DNA of 64,000 nt from Dictyobacter vulcani (GCF_008974265.1 NZ_BKZW01000001.1:2108001-2172000); one strand, 5' to 3'. Positions 17,990-25,977 are shown, numbered from the stretch's first letter. A program made the numbers and translations. Notes: a model not told the origin generated them from the letters alone.

Positions 17990-18877
17990 TTACCAGCCAC
18001 GGCGAGCCATGAGATCTTGCTCAGACAACGTGTCCAGATTGATACCAACCATTGGTTCGCCCAGATTACGGGAAATCTCGGCCAGCATGGCAGCATCCTC
18101 AAAATGGGTGGTGGCTTTCACGATGGCTTTCGCGCGCAACATTGGATCACCGGATTTAAAGATACCGGACCCAACAAAGATGCCTTCGGCGCCCAGGCGC
18201 ATCATCAATGCGGCATCAGCTGGTGTGGCAATACCACCGGCCGAGAAGTTCACCACAGGCAGTTTGCCGGTACGAGCGACTTCCAGCACTAACTCATAGG
18301 GAGCACCCAGCTCTTTGGCCTCAGCCATTAATTCTTCCTCGGGCAGAGACTGCAGACGGCGCACACCATCCATAACTGTACGCATGTGGCGAACAGCCTC
18401 GATCACGTTTCCAGTGCCCGGCTCGCCTTTTGTGCGTAGCATCGCAGCACCTTCACCGACACGGCGCAGGGCCTCGCCCAGATCGCGGGCACCACAGACA
18501 AATGGAACCGAGAACTTATGCTTATTCACATGGTAGCGCTCATCGGCCGGTGTCAATACCTCAGATTCATCGATACAATCGATACCCAGAGCCTGCAAGA
18601 TTTCAGCCTCGACAAAGTGACCAATGCGGCACTTCGCCATCACTGGAATAGTCACGGCCTCTTTAATCTTCACAATCAATTCGGGATCGCTCATGCGCGA
18701 CACACCGCCCTGAGCTCGAATGTCCGCGGGCACGCGCTCAAGAGCCATTACCGCTGAAGCACCCGCCTCCTCTGCGATCTTCGCTTGCTCAGCGTTCACC
18801 ACATCGCAGATAACTCCACCTTTTAACATCTCTGGAAAACTACGTTTGACCTGTACGGTCCCGATCTGCTTTTGCAT
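17990..18877 (-). CDS. pdxS: Pyridoxal 5'-phosphate synthase, lyase subunit
   Basis: A 295-residue PdxS that builds pyridoxal 5'-phosphate from ribose 5-phosphate, glyceraldehyde 3-phosphate and ammonia. The catalytic Lys is in [13 protein letters not shown] (about 82); the phosphate-binding [18 protein letters not shown] and [11 protein letters not shown] are intact. AGGAGAGAT precedes the ATG. The 300 bp upstream (18878-19175) hold no gene and no promoter I can name with confidence. Confidence 0.97.
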   Translation of the reverse strand: MQKQIGTVQVKRSFPEMLKGGVICDVVNAEQAKIAEEAGASAVMALERVPADIRAQGGVSRMSDPELIVKIKEAVTIPVMAKCRIGHFVEAEILQALGIDCIDESEVLTPADERYHVNKHKFSVPFVCGARDLGEALRRVGEGAAMLRTKGEPGTGNVIEAVRHMRTVMDGVRRLQSLPEEELMAEAKELGAPYELVLEVARTGKLPVVNFSAGGIATPADAALMMRLGAEGIFVGSGIFKSGDPMLRAKAIVKATTHFEDAAMLAEISRNLGEPMVGINLDTLSEQDLMARRGW

Positions 18878-19175
18878 GTATATCTCTCCTGGCGTGCTTA
18901 TTTACTCTAGGTAGACCAAAAAATAAGTGCTCAAATCTGCTCAAATTTTAACACAGGTAGATAATGAACATCTACAGCCAATTGCAAAACTTCAAGCCAT
19001 CCATCTTTATGAGCAGCTGTAATTGAGGAAGATACAATGAGGATTGGCCCCCCTGAAAACATCATCTATCCCCACATTGGTATGGTCGATGGCTGTGCTC
19101 TCTGCCTATTATAACAAACAGGCGGCCGTATTTATGCCTGCCTGGTCCGCGGGGGTGGGGGAAATAACGCGGGTT

Positions 19176-19595
19176 TTAGTCGCGTAAGAGATGAAGACTG
19201 ATGCGTAGAGCTTGATCAACACGATAAAGTTCATCTGCACTAATGGATCCACGACGCCTGATCAGCCGCGACTTTTCAATCGTCATAATCTGCTCACACT
19301 TGACATCAGTGTAATCAGTTAAGCCATTGTTTGAAGTAGGTGTAATGCGTACATGCAACGGAAGCTCACGCTCCGTGCGACTCATTGAGGCCACGATCGT
19401 TAAAGGATAAGAAGAAGAGGAATTGCCTCGATCGTTTTGTATCACTAACGCCGGGCGGGTACCTTGTTGTTCTGCCCCGCGGCCAGGTGACCAATTAACA
19501 TCCCAAATCTCGCCCCGGCGAGGATTTGGCGTACTTGCATTCGCATCCTGCTGCTGTTTCAGGCTCGGCAAAGACTGCCTGGCCTCATTACTCAT
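19176..19595 (-). CDS. MazF/PemK-type endoribonuclease toxin
   Basis: A 139-residue PemK-like toxin. After a 25-residue extension comes the typical core: RRGEIWDVNWSPGRGAEQQG, RPALVIQND, PLTIVASMSRTE, CEQIMTIEKSRL. Such toxins cut mRNA at short motifs. Its start codon overlaps the stop of the upstream gene by four bases (ATGA), the usual antitoxin-toxin coupling. The mRNA site it cuts cannot be predicted. Confidence 0.9.
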   Translation of the reverse strand: MSNEARQSLPSLKQQQDANASTPNPRRGEIWDVNWSPGRGAEQQGTRPALVIQNDRGNSSSSYPLTIVASMSRTERELPLHVRITPTSNNGLTDYTDVKCEQIMTIEKSRLIRRRGSISADELYRVDQALRISLHLLRD

Positions 19596-19918
19596 GCAAA
19601 CATACCTTCACAACCAGCACTAAAACAAAATTGGGCTTCTTCAAGAGTTTCGGGGGAGTTCGCTAAGTATGCGTAGGCTTCATCGAGAGAGTTGTTGAGA
19701 GAGGAGAGTTCACGTTCGCGTTTTTCCATTATTACGGACCTCAATTGCTGATAATCATCTTGCCGCATCAGATCCATAATCGCTTCTATCACATCCCCAA
19801 GGGAGGAATCGAATTCCACAGCTAGAGCTTTAAGCTCTTTGTGCTGCGTTGAGGGAATCTGAATCGACTTTCGAACGAGGTTCTCATGACGATATAAGTC
19901 TGTATGTACAACAGCCAT
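19592..19918 (-). CDS. Antitoxin of the MazF-type pair
   Basis: A 108-residue protein whose residues 16-60 (RKSIQIPSTQHKELKALAVE) resemble a ribbon-helix-helix DNA-binding domain, as in MazE/CopG antitoxins. The rest is acidic and probably wraps the toxin. It overlaps the toxin gene by four bases and precedes it, the usual gene order. GGAGGCAACTTC lies before the ATG. The identification rests mainly on position and on the ribbon-like N-terminus. Confidence 0.82.
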   Translation of the reverse strand: MAVVHTDLYRHENLVRKSIQIPSTQHKELKALAVEFDSSLGDVIEAIMDLMRQDDYQQLRSVIMEKRERELSSLNNSLDEAYAYLANSPETLEEAQFCFSAGCEGMFA

Positions 19919-20102
19919 GAAGTTGCCTCCTAGTCATAACAATGACACCATCTCTACTTATTGTACCGGGACGCTCGGTAATTGTCAATAAAGAGATGAC
20001 TATTTATTCAGAATTCTGCGCATGTATACCCGGGCAAAATGCCTATTTATAACAGCCATATCACCCAGATTAAGGGCTCATACCAGGAATATACGGGACA
20101 TA

Positions 20103-20906
20103 TCACCCGCTTTTATGTATGCGCTGGCCAAGGCGGAGGGTCAGGAGGATGCCAAAGGAAACAGCCAGTAAAACAACAGCCAGGGCAATGGATTTATCCA
20201 GGTCTGATTCAGAGGCGATATAGACAGCAATCGGCATAGTTTGAGTAGTACCAGGAAAATTACCGGCGAAAGTGATCGTCGCCCCAAATTCCCCCAGAGC
20301 ACGCGCCCAGCAGAGTCCGATGCCGGAAAGCAGAGCAGGTCGGATTAAGGGAAGCGTCACATGCACAAAAGCATACAGCGGTGAGGCACGCAAGGTATAG
20401 GCCGCCAGCTCATAGCGCCGATCCAGTTGCTCAAGGCCAGCTTTAGCACTATTCACAAAAAATGGCGCCGCGATAAAGGTCTGCGCCATCACCACCGCGA
20501 CCGTGGTAAAAGGAATGGTAATGTGCAGAAGCGACAAATAGTGTCCCAGTAGTCCCATACGACCAAATGTCAGCAGCAGCGCCACACCCGCAACCACAGG
20601 CGGCAGGACCGTGGGGACCGTAACCAGGGTTTCCAGCAGCCCACGACCGAAGAAACGCTTGCGTGCCAGCAGATAAGCGACTGGCAACCCAAACAGGCAT
20701 GCCAGCAGAGTACTGAAGGTCGTAGTGACCAGACTCAACTGCAAAGCCTGAAAAATATCCGGCTGCAAGAGTTCCTGCCAGATGGCAGAAGGCGACTCGC
20801 GGAATAAGAGTCCGACGAGGGGAATTCCCAGAAAGAGGAAAAAGAGGCTGGTCAGTACGGCCACGCAGCCACTGACCAGCCAGCCTTTTAAGCGCTGTGC
20901 TTTCAT
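20103..20906 (-). CDS. modB: Molybdate ABC transporter permease
   Basis: A 267-residue permease with about five to six membrane helices and the ABC-coupling EAA-type segment near ALGEFGATITFAGN. TVPTVLPPVVAG is typical of ModB. It follows modA by 23 bp. No modC ATPase gene follows; the next genes are the toxin-antitoxin pair, so the ATPase must come from elsewhere. Confidence 0.92.
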   Translation of the reverse strand: MKAQRLKGWLVSGCVAVLTSLFFLFLGIPLVGLLFRESPSAIWQELLQPDIFQALQLSLVTTTFSTLLACLFGLPVAYLLARKRFFGRGLLETLVTVPTVLPPVVAGVALLLTFGRMGLLGHYLSLLHITIPFTTVAVVMAQTFIAAPFFVNSAKAGLEQLDRRYELAAYTLRASPLYAFVHVTLPLIRPALLSGIGLCWARALGEFGATITFAGNFPGTTQTMPIAVYIASESDLDKSIALAVVLLAVSFGILLTLRLGQRIHKSG

Positions 20907-20929
20907 GCCCTCTCCAACAACGATACGCG

Positions 20930-21766
20930 TTACTTACTCACACTGATAAAGTGATATTTCGTTAAAATCGCCTGCCCATCTGAAGAGAGCAAGTACGTCA
21001 GGAAATGCTGGGCCTCGGTAGCCTGCGCAGAATCTTTAGTGATAGCGATAGGATAGCTGGCAGTGACATTGAATTGATCAGGGATAGTCAATACAGAGAC
21101 TTTATTTTCGACCGCCGCTGTGACATCGGTCTGATACACGATACCCGCATCAGCCTCACCTAACTGTACTTTCTGCACCACCGCCTTCACGTTTTGCTCC
21201 TGCGACACAATATTGGCCTTTACCTGCTTCTCGTAATCAGGTCCATACTGGGAGGACGTTCCCATTTTATCCAGTACCTGTAAACCGTATTTACCGATCG
21301 GGACCGCAGGCGCACCCACGACAAGCTTAGTACCCGACTTTGCCAGATCCTTGAGCGTATTAATATGACCGGGATTCGCCTTTGGCAGAATGACTACCAG
21401 TTTGTTCTGCGCGAAAACCTTACTCTCGGCTACCACGCCAGCTTTAACAGCCTTCTGCATATTGGTTTGGTCGGCCGACGCAAAAATATCAGCGCTGGCA
21501 CCATTGGAAAGTTGCTGCACCAGGACCTGCGAGCCATTAAAATTATACGTGATATCCACATTGGGATGCGCGCTATGATAAGACGTTTTCAACTCATTAA
21601 AGGATTCCGTCAGGGACGCAGCGGCAAAGATTTTCAAAGAGATCGGGGCTGGCGTAGCTTTCGAGCCAGATGATGTATTACTTGGTGGCGCACTTTCACC
21701 ACACGCACTGACAATAAGCAATAATACAAATAGCAACAGGGGAAGCACGGAACGAAATAATTTCAC
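20930..21766 (-). CDS. modA: Molybdate-binding lipoprotein
   Basis: A 278-residue substrate-binding protein. It starts with a lipoprotein signal peptide ending LLIVSACGES, so the mature Cys would be lipid-anchored. The ModA core is clear: KIFAAASLTESFNEL, NFNGSQVLVQQLSNGASADIFASAD and GEADAGIVYQTDV. The GTG at 21766 is chosen because GAGGAGG lies 6 nt upstream; an ATG further up at 21829 would add 21 residues before the signal peptide. The start lies only 43 bp from the repeat that bounds the integrative element. Confidence 0.93.
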   Translation of the reverse strand: MKLFRSVLPLLLFVLLLIVSACGESAPPSNTSSGSKATPAPISLKIFAAASLTESFNELKTSYHSAHPNVDITYNFNGSQVLVQQLSNGASADIFASADQTNMQKAVKAGVVAESKVFAQNKLVVILPKANPGHINTLKDLAKSGTKLVVGAPAVPIGKYGLQVLDKMGTSSQYGPDYEKQVKANIVSQEQNVKAVVQKVQLGEADAGIVYQTDVTAAVENKVSVLTIPDQFNVTASYPIAITKDSAQATEAQHFLTYLLSSDGQAILTKYHFISVSK

Positions 21767-21808
21767 CAGGAACCTCCTCAGAACACAACGATACTTTGTG
21801 TTTGAATA

Positions 21809-21831
21809 CTCAATAATTGAGTATAGCATAA
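21809..21831. repeat. Left direct repeat (putative att site)
   Basis: Identical to 27277-27299. On this side it is part of the palindrome ATACTCAAT-A-ATTGAGTAT, which would suit integrase core binding. It lies just upstream of modA. Confidence 0.8.
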
Positions 21832-21937
21832 TTTTGCTACCCCTTACATACCTTCATTGCTCAGATTGTCGTGCATGTGAAAGTATAATTTTTGTCCAAT
21901 CTTGTTTAGTAAAGATCAGTCAGATTTAAGGCTTGTG

Positions 21938-21957
21938 GTGTCAAATTTGGTGTCAAT
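21938..21957 (+). repeat. Left subterminal GTGTCA repeat (putative integrase arm site)
   Basis: GTGTCAAATTTGGTGTCAAT holds two GTGTCA half-sites 13 bp apart. A near-identical copy lies near the right end. Position inside the att repeat suggests an arm-type binding site. Confidence 0.55.
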
Positions 21958-21972
21958 TATAACCGCACATAT

Positions 21973-22752
21973 TTACTGGATCTCTTTCAGAAAGGAGTTA
22001 ATTATCTTTACTGGGCGTCTGGTATTTTGTAATACATAGCCTTTTCTTTCGCCATTATGTACAGATACTACCTCACTAAATCCTAACCTTTCGAAAAGGC
22101 TTTGACCCTCTTTGGTTGCTCCTATTCCATACCAATTTTTGATATCATACTGCCTGTTTAAATTTAGAGCCCATTTGATCGTTTTTGTTAGCAGATAACG
22201 ACCATAGCGGCTATCTTTATTGATGTCACCAGTAGGCTTGACAGTGGCACTGCTAACATAAACGCTCAGCCCTGGATCAGTCCATTGGCGGATGGAATCA
22301 TTAGGTATATCGCGCTCTCTAATCTCATCTCTCAAAAGAGGTAACATGATCTCTTCGTTTAATGGCATTAAGCAGGAATAAGCTACGACCTGGTTACCCT
22401 CATCTTTGACGCTCATATGCATCTCATCATTAATTTCACGCCACTGCAATATTTTTTTATAGGGGACTATATCATCTTCTCCATAAAGCTGAATGCCTAT
22501 CTGGATCTCTTGCCACATATCAGCTGGAGTTGATGATGAAAAATCTATCTTAGGGAGGTGTGTCTTAGGTTTTTTTTCCTCTTCGATTTCTGCTAATGCA
22601 TCAATGGCTATTTTCGGATAGACCTTACCCCGCCTTTTGCCTTTTTCTAGATGATAGGGTATAAGACCTGAATTAACTTCTCTTATAAAAGTAGAACGAG
22701 ACTTTCCTAATTTAGCAATAGCTTCCTCTAACGAATAAAAATTGCTTCCCAT
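21973..22752 (-). CDS. HTH protein with C-terminal acetyltransferase-like domain
   Basis: A 259-residue protein. Residues 1-55 form an excisionase/MerR-like winged helix (YSLEEAIAKLGKSRSTFIREV, then PKIAIDALAEI). The C-terminal 150 residues look like a divergent GNAT fold: VVAYSCLMPLNEEIMLPLLR, RYGRYLLTKTIKWALNL and GATKEGQSLFERLGFSEV. The pairing is seen in some mobile-element regulators. GGAGGT lies 8 nt before the ATG chosen; an in-frame start 36 nt upstream lacks a ribosome site. Its promoter overlaps CTTGAAA repeats, so it may bind them and control itself and the divergent transcript. Confidence 0.8.
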   Translation of the reverse strand: MGSNFYSLEEAIAKLGKSRSTFIREVNSGLIPYHLEKGKRRGKVYPKIAIDALAEIEEEKKPKTHLPKIDFSSSTPADMWQEIQIGIQLYGEDDIVPYKKILQWREINDEMHMSVKDEGNQVVAYSCLMPLNEEIMLPLLRDEIRERDIPNDSIRQWTDPGLSVYVSSATVKPTGDINKDSRYGRYLLTKTIKWALNLNRQYDIKNWYGIGATKEGQSLFERLGFSEVVSVHNGERKGYVLQNTRRPVKIINSFLKEIQ

Positions 22753-22792
22753 AATAGTTACCTCCCTTGAATTTAAAAATGGCCTCATTGAG

Positions 22793-22821
22793 ATTATACA
22801 CTTAAACCTTGAAACTTGAAA
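22793..22821 (-). promoter_or_regulatory. Promoter of the HTH-acetyltransferase gene, overlapped by CTTGAAA repeats
   Basis: On the minus strand TTTCAA is followed after 17 bp by TATAAT. The -35 hexamer lies within two tandem CTTGAAA units (22808-22821), so a repeat-binding protein would block it. Confidence 0.55.
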
Positions 22822-22893
22822 TAGTAGAATTTGAAATCTATCCAGGCGGCGAGTAGAATTTTCAGGCTAGTTAAAATAAATGAAACTTGACAC

Positions 22894-22923
22894 TTGACAT
22901 TACACACTTACCTACTGTACAAT
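22894..22923 (+). promoter_or_regulatory. Divergent promoter with CTTGAAA-type repeats on both sides
   Basis: TTGACA (22894) is followed after 18 bp by TACAAT (22918). Related repeats overlap it (GAAACTTGACACTTGACA, 22882-22899) and two CTTGAAA units lie just downstream (22934-22947). No convincing ORF begins downstream. Confidence 0.6.
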
Positions 22924-22929
22924 CTTATT

Positions 22930-23252
22930 GGTACTTGAAACTTGAAACTTAATACAGCAAGGTTGAACAGTGGTTAAGGCCAGTACGAACCCTGGTAAAT
23001 AAAATCTAGGTAACCAGGACAAGGCTATCGGGTGATGGGGGTATCTCGCCGTCTAGGGGTACACTCTGGAACAACCAGCAATGCAATTGGAACGCTCGGA
23101 GTCACGGCAAACGCAACCTTGTTACAAATCAGATATGGTCAATGAGGATCGTGTCTGCATCGCTTCACGAACAGGGACAAGAAAGGAGGTAGACAGTTCG
23201 TTCCTGGCGAGGAAGTATAAAAGAGGACAGTATAAAAATGCTGTCCTCTTTT
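22930..23252 (+). ncRNA. Candidate non-coding RNA of the integrative element
   Basis: About 320 nt lie between a sigma-A-type promoter and an intrinsic terminator without a credible gene. The only ORF of note begins at 23081 and runs through the terminator. Possible local stems include CCTGGT/ACCAGG. A 9-nt Shine-Dalgarno-like AAAGGAGGT (23182-23190) has no ATG, GTG or TTG at a suitable distance. I do not recognise a known RNA family. It could be a regulatory RNA, a leader or an RNA used by the element. Confidence 0.45.
23219..23252 (+). terminator. Intrinsic terminator
   Basis: A 12-bp perfect stem (AAAAGAGGACAG with CTGTCCTCTTTT) and a 10-nt loop, followed by a T-rich end. It would close the candidate RNA. 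The following 350 bp (23253-23611) hold a short GC-rich direct repeat, CGTGGGCCTGC (about 23473-23510), and no gene. Confidence 0.75.
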
Positions 23253-23611
23253 ATTACAAAATTTTTCTGTTTGCACACAAAAATTCGTGAGAATGATGTA
23301 AGAGTTTTGCAGCTTTTTACGCTCAAAATTGCGTGCTGTTTCGGTGCTAATTGCGATTTTTGTTTTTGTTTTTTTGTGAAACATTATAGAAAGAACATAC
23401 AAGCACACCTTTAATGACCTGGAATAAAGCGTAAATCGTTACCAGGGTCCACGTAACCGTGGGCCTTCCGTGGTTAATCGTGGGCCTGCCGTGGGCCTGC
23501 CGTGGACCGTCTGAGCTCGAATTACCCCCTGTAAAATTTTTAGTTTGATGATTAAGCATCCTAAAGTGGTTAATCACGATGATCGACCACGAAATGGAAA
23601 GGAACGAGATC

Positions 23612-23854
23612 ATGGCGCAGCATATTCGTACTTTAATGGTTTCAGATTTTAGGAAAGGCTTAATGATAGGTAGTCAGGCTGTGCAAGCTGTGGATCAGGA
23701 ATTTATTGAGGAGGTGAAACACAACCCCTGGAACTTTGTTGAATCAATCTTTGACTTGAATGATCCCAACTTATCAGAGGAACAGCGTGCTGGCTATATA
23801 GTGGGTTATCTTACAGAGGTCTTCACACACACACCAATAAAAAGCCTGATGTGA
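23612..23854 (+). CDS. Small protein of the integrative element, paralogue 1
   Basis: An 80-residue acidic protein of unknown function. It shares with the next gene the layout F-x-x-G-x3-G in the first third and a GYxVGYLTEVF-type end (AGYIVGYLTEVF here). No catalytic motif, cysteine or membrane segment is visible. The ATG at 23612 has AAAGGA 8 nt upstream; an in-frame ATG at 23579 does not. It lies downstream of the candidate RNA and in the same orientation as the rest of the element. Confidence 0.7.
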   Translation: MAQHIRTLMVSDFRKGLMIGSQAVQAVDQEFIEEVKHNPWNFVESIFDLNDPNLSEEQRAGYIVGYLTEVFTHTPIKSLM

Positions 23855-23970
23855 GCCACCACACCAGGCTTAGCGAGCAAACCATTTAACTTGTCTTACA
23901 GGTACTTGGTACTCCCTTTAAGGATATGTAGGAGGGAGCCAGGTGTCAAGTTCAGGGAAAGGAACAAGGC

Positions 23971-24339
23971 ATGCAAACTATCTCTTCTACGCACATGATC
24001 GATGTTCAAGATCAGTTGTCTATTAGTCCAGAACATGCATCATCGCCATTCTTCATGGAAGGGTATAGCAGTGGCCGCTCCTCGGCTGAAATGGATCGGT
24101 ATGAAGGTCACGCATTAAAAACAGTACAGGAGATATGGGCCTTTCTTGAAGGTGAGCTATCTCCCAGTCGCGTCACGCAGGAAGCATGCGCATCGCACCA
24201 TGGGGTACTTTCGATATTGTCCTTAGAACATAGGATAGGTTTTGTCGCTGGGTACTTAACCGAAACCGTGCAACCCCTACAACAGAATCCCCCCAGCTGC
24301 TATGCCCCCGTTCCGTTGGTTTGGACGGTTGGCCTTTAG
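23971..24339 (+). CDS. Small protein of the integrative element, paralogue 2
   Basis: A 122-residue protein of unknown function, related to the one before: FMEGYSSGRSS corresponds to the first motif and HRIGFVAGYLTETV to the last. It has an extra N-terminal segment and a Pro-rich tail. AAAGGA lies 7 nt before the ATG. The two copies in tandem suggest local duplication and either a heteromeric complex or sequence divergence in an element-specific function. I would not assign one. Confidence 0.7.
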   Translation: MQTISSTHMIDVQDQLSISPEHASSPFFMEGYSSGRSSAEMDRYEGHALKTVQEIWAFLEGELSPSRVTQEACASHHGVLSILSLEHRIGFVAGYLTETVQPLQQNPPSCYAPVPLVWTVGL

Positions 24340-24384
24340 ATATGTAAGTGGCTTTTTCCTCTGTCTGGTCAGATGGATTCGGAA

Positions 24385-24486
24385 CAATCGTAACGGTTCG
24401 CGGCAGCTGGCCAGGTGTTACGATTGTTGTTGTTTTTTCCATGGCAATCATAACGAATTTGATTGGCCAACCAGGTGTTACGATTG
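24385..24486. repeat. Inverted repeats CAATCGTAAC/GTTACGATTG, copies 1 and 2
   Basis: Copy 1 pairs 24385-24394 with 24417-24426 perfectly. Copy 2 pairs 24445-24454 with 24477-24486 with one mismatch. The right halves share a longer common part (CCAGGTGTTACGATTG). Further copies lie at 24825-24866 and 25193-25269. They occupy the gene-free stretch 24340-24888 with the hairpin and iterons listed next. Confidence 0.75.
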
Positions 24487-24524
24487 CTAAAAGAAGACGT
24501 TCATAAGGAGCACGCCGCGGCGTG

Positions 24525-24586
24525 TTTTTTAGGATTGAAAACGATTGGTGTGGTGAGCACACACACATCGTTTTCCTTCTAAAAAA
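24525..24586. repeat. Long imperfect hairpin
   Basis: About 20 bp at 24525-24545 pair with 24567-24586 (for example GAAAACGAT with ATCGTTTTC), with GTGTG/CACAC continuing inside. It has T and A runs on opposite sides, so it may act as a terminator in either direction, including for the gene ending at 24339. Confidence 0.65.
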
Positions 24587-24640
24587 ACCGTGCGATAGCA
24601 CGCGCCTATTCTTCTAAAAAAGCCCACAGTATAAAAAAAC

Positions 24641-24803
24641 GCAGGTTTGCAGGTTTCACAGGTTGCTATCCCCCAAAAGAAGTAAAAAGAGAAGGTAAAA
24701 CCCTATAAAGTCGCCTGGGAAGGGCAGGGAGCACACATTTGCTCGTTTTTCTCATGTCCAGATCGAGCCAAAACAAACCTGCAAACCTGCAAACCTGCAA
24801 ACC
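24641..24803. repeat. 8-bp iterons GCAGGTTT, two clusters in opposite orientation
   Basis: At 24641-24664 the unit GCAGGTTT occurs twice, then a variant. At 24775-24803 the reverse unit AAACCTGC occurs three times in tandem plus a partial copy. A third cluster lies at 25319-25342. Such tandem sites are typical of plasmid origins or of recombination-directionality sites. Confidence 0.75.
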
Positions 24804-24888
24804 ATCAAAGCATATCATCAAGAGCAATCGTAACGCCTGGCCAGGAACTGCAGCGCGTGACGATTGGCATTTCATCGGGGGGGAAAGT

Positions 24889-25209
24889 ATGTCACTCGAT
24901 CCATGTTGTCTCTACTGCGGTATACCAATACCACAAGCTCCAGGGCACAGAGCACGACAATACTGCACCGACGCCCATAGAAAAGCTGCCTCCAGAACCA
25001 GGCATTCAAAGGCACACGTTACCACGCTTCAGCAACAATGGAAAATGTTTCCCGAAGAAGTAAGAGAGAAGCTGGAAACCATTCAAAAACGCTACGGCCT
25101 GGAAGCTGCACAACTGGCAACCGATGCCATAAAAGAGTGTTTCATTGATTTGAGCCAGGCGGTACGTATCTCACAACACGTGCGCTTTCCTTCAAATCGT
25201 GACGCCTAA
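24889..25209 (+). CDS. Small zinc-finger protein of the integrative element
   Basis: A 106-residue protein. The N-terminus has a likely zinc site, CCLYCGIPIPQAPGH followed by RQYCTDAHRKAA (C-x2-C, then C-x3-H). The remainder is helical (EEVREKLETIQKRYGLEAA, then a short tail). This treble-clef or ribbon pattern occurs in small DNA-binding proteins of mobile elements, but no exact family is recognised. The ATG at 24889 follows GGGGGGAAAG; an upstream in-frame start would translate the iterons and is rejected. Iterons and inverted repeats flank the gene on both sides, so it is a candidate to bind them. Confidence 0.7.
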   Translation: MSLDPCCLYCGIPIPQAPGHRARQYCTDAHRKAASRTRHSKAHVTTLQQQWKMFPEEVREKLETIQKRYGLEAAQLATDAIKECFIDLSQAVRISQHVRFPSNRDA

Positions 25210-25269
25210 GAGGTGTCACGATTTGAAGCAATCGTGACCACATTTGAGCTCACCCCCCTGTCACGATTG
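25193..25269. repeat. Inverted repeats CAATCGTGAC/GTCACGATTG, copies 4 and 5
   Basis: Copy 4 pairs 25193-25203 with 25215-25225 over 11 bp and spans the stop codon of the zinc-finger gene. Copy 5 pairs 25229-25238 with 25260-25269 over 10 bp. Compared with copies 1 and 2, both arms changed (GTAAC/GTTAC to GTGAC/GTCAC). Confidence 0.8.
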
Positions 25270-25318
25270 ATGGTAACCTGCAAAACACAACTATATAAAC
25301 CCGCCTGTAGAGCGGTTC

Positions 25319-25342
25319 GCAGGAATGCAGGTTTGCAGGTTT
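25319..25342. repeat. 8-bp iterons, third cluster
   Basis: GCAGGAAT then GCAGGTTT twice, in the same orientation as the cluster at 24641. A single reverse copy lies at about 25275. The stretch 25210-25756 has no gene; it holds these repeats and the palindrome at 25397-25530. Confidence 0.7.
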
Positions 25343-25396
25343 GTTTTCCCTCGTTCCGGACATAAAAAAAGCAGTTCCACCATCATGTTTTTTTCC

Positions 25397-25530
25397 TTTT
25401 GAGAGGGATACGGAACAAAAATCCAATCATCACAGCGGGCGGGAGGCTGTCAAGGCGGGTAGCTCGTAGGGTGCCTTGACAGCCTCCAGACTGATGTGAT
25501 ATCTCACATCGTTCCGTATCCCATCTCAAA
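25397..25530. repeat. Nested palindrome, about 130 bp
   Basis: The outer arms (25397-25416 with 25511-25530) pair over about 19 bp with one extra base. Inside, 25442-25456 pairs perfectly over 15 bp with 25473-25487. The shape resembles replication, transfer or resolution sites of small mobile elements; no ORF fits. Confidence 0.7.
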
Positions 25531-25756
25531 GAAGAAAAGCGCTCACAATCTCTTCTGAGAGGCATATGAATAAGGCGCGGCCAAGTGCTCCATTTACAGG
25601 CGGCAATCACCGCCAAAAGTGATAGGGCACGGGCTAGTAACACGTGCCCCTCAATGTACATAAGAAAAGCTACTCAAGAGTCTTCTCAAGAGGCTTTATA
25701 GCCATTTTCAAAAAATCGTTAATTGCGTTTAATCGTAGACATAATGGAGGTGCTTT

Positions 25757-25963
25757 ATGGTTCGCCGTAAAAAGGTTTCGACTGCTAAACCATTACTTTT
25801 GAGTGTGGCCGATGTTGCTATTCAGCTCGGTGTATGCCGCACTACCGTCTATAAGTACATCTATTCTGAGGGCTTACCCTCTATTCTTGTCTGTGGCGTT
25901 CGTCGTATTCATCCAGACTCATTACAGGGCTGGTTAAAGCGGATGGAAATAACGACAATCTAA
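25757..25963 (+). CDS. Excisionase-like helix-turn-helix protein
   Basis: A 68-residue basic protein of the MerR-like excisionase (helix_turn_helix 17) type: SVADVAIQLGVCRTTVYKYI followed by a short wing and RRIHPDSLQGWLKRM. It lies directly upstream of the integrase gene, the usual place for a recombination directionality factor. GGAGGT precedes the ATG. A terminator separates it from the integrase gene. Confidence 0.85.
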   Translation: MVRRKKVSTAKPLLLSVADVAIQLGVCRTTVYKYIYSEGLPSILVCGVRRIHPDSLQGWLKRMEITTI

Positions 25964-25977
25964 TTTGTTGGCTTTTA

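Noticed and set aside
23081..23290. 69-codon frame in the candidate RNA
   Set aside because: It has no ribosome site and runs through a strong intrinsic terminator.
24641..25342. CRISPR-like array
   Set aside because: The units are only 8 bp in short clusters without regular spacers and there are no cas genes.
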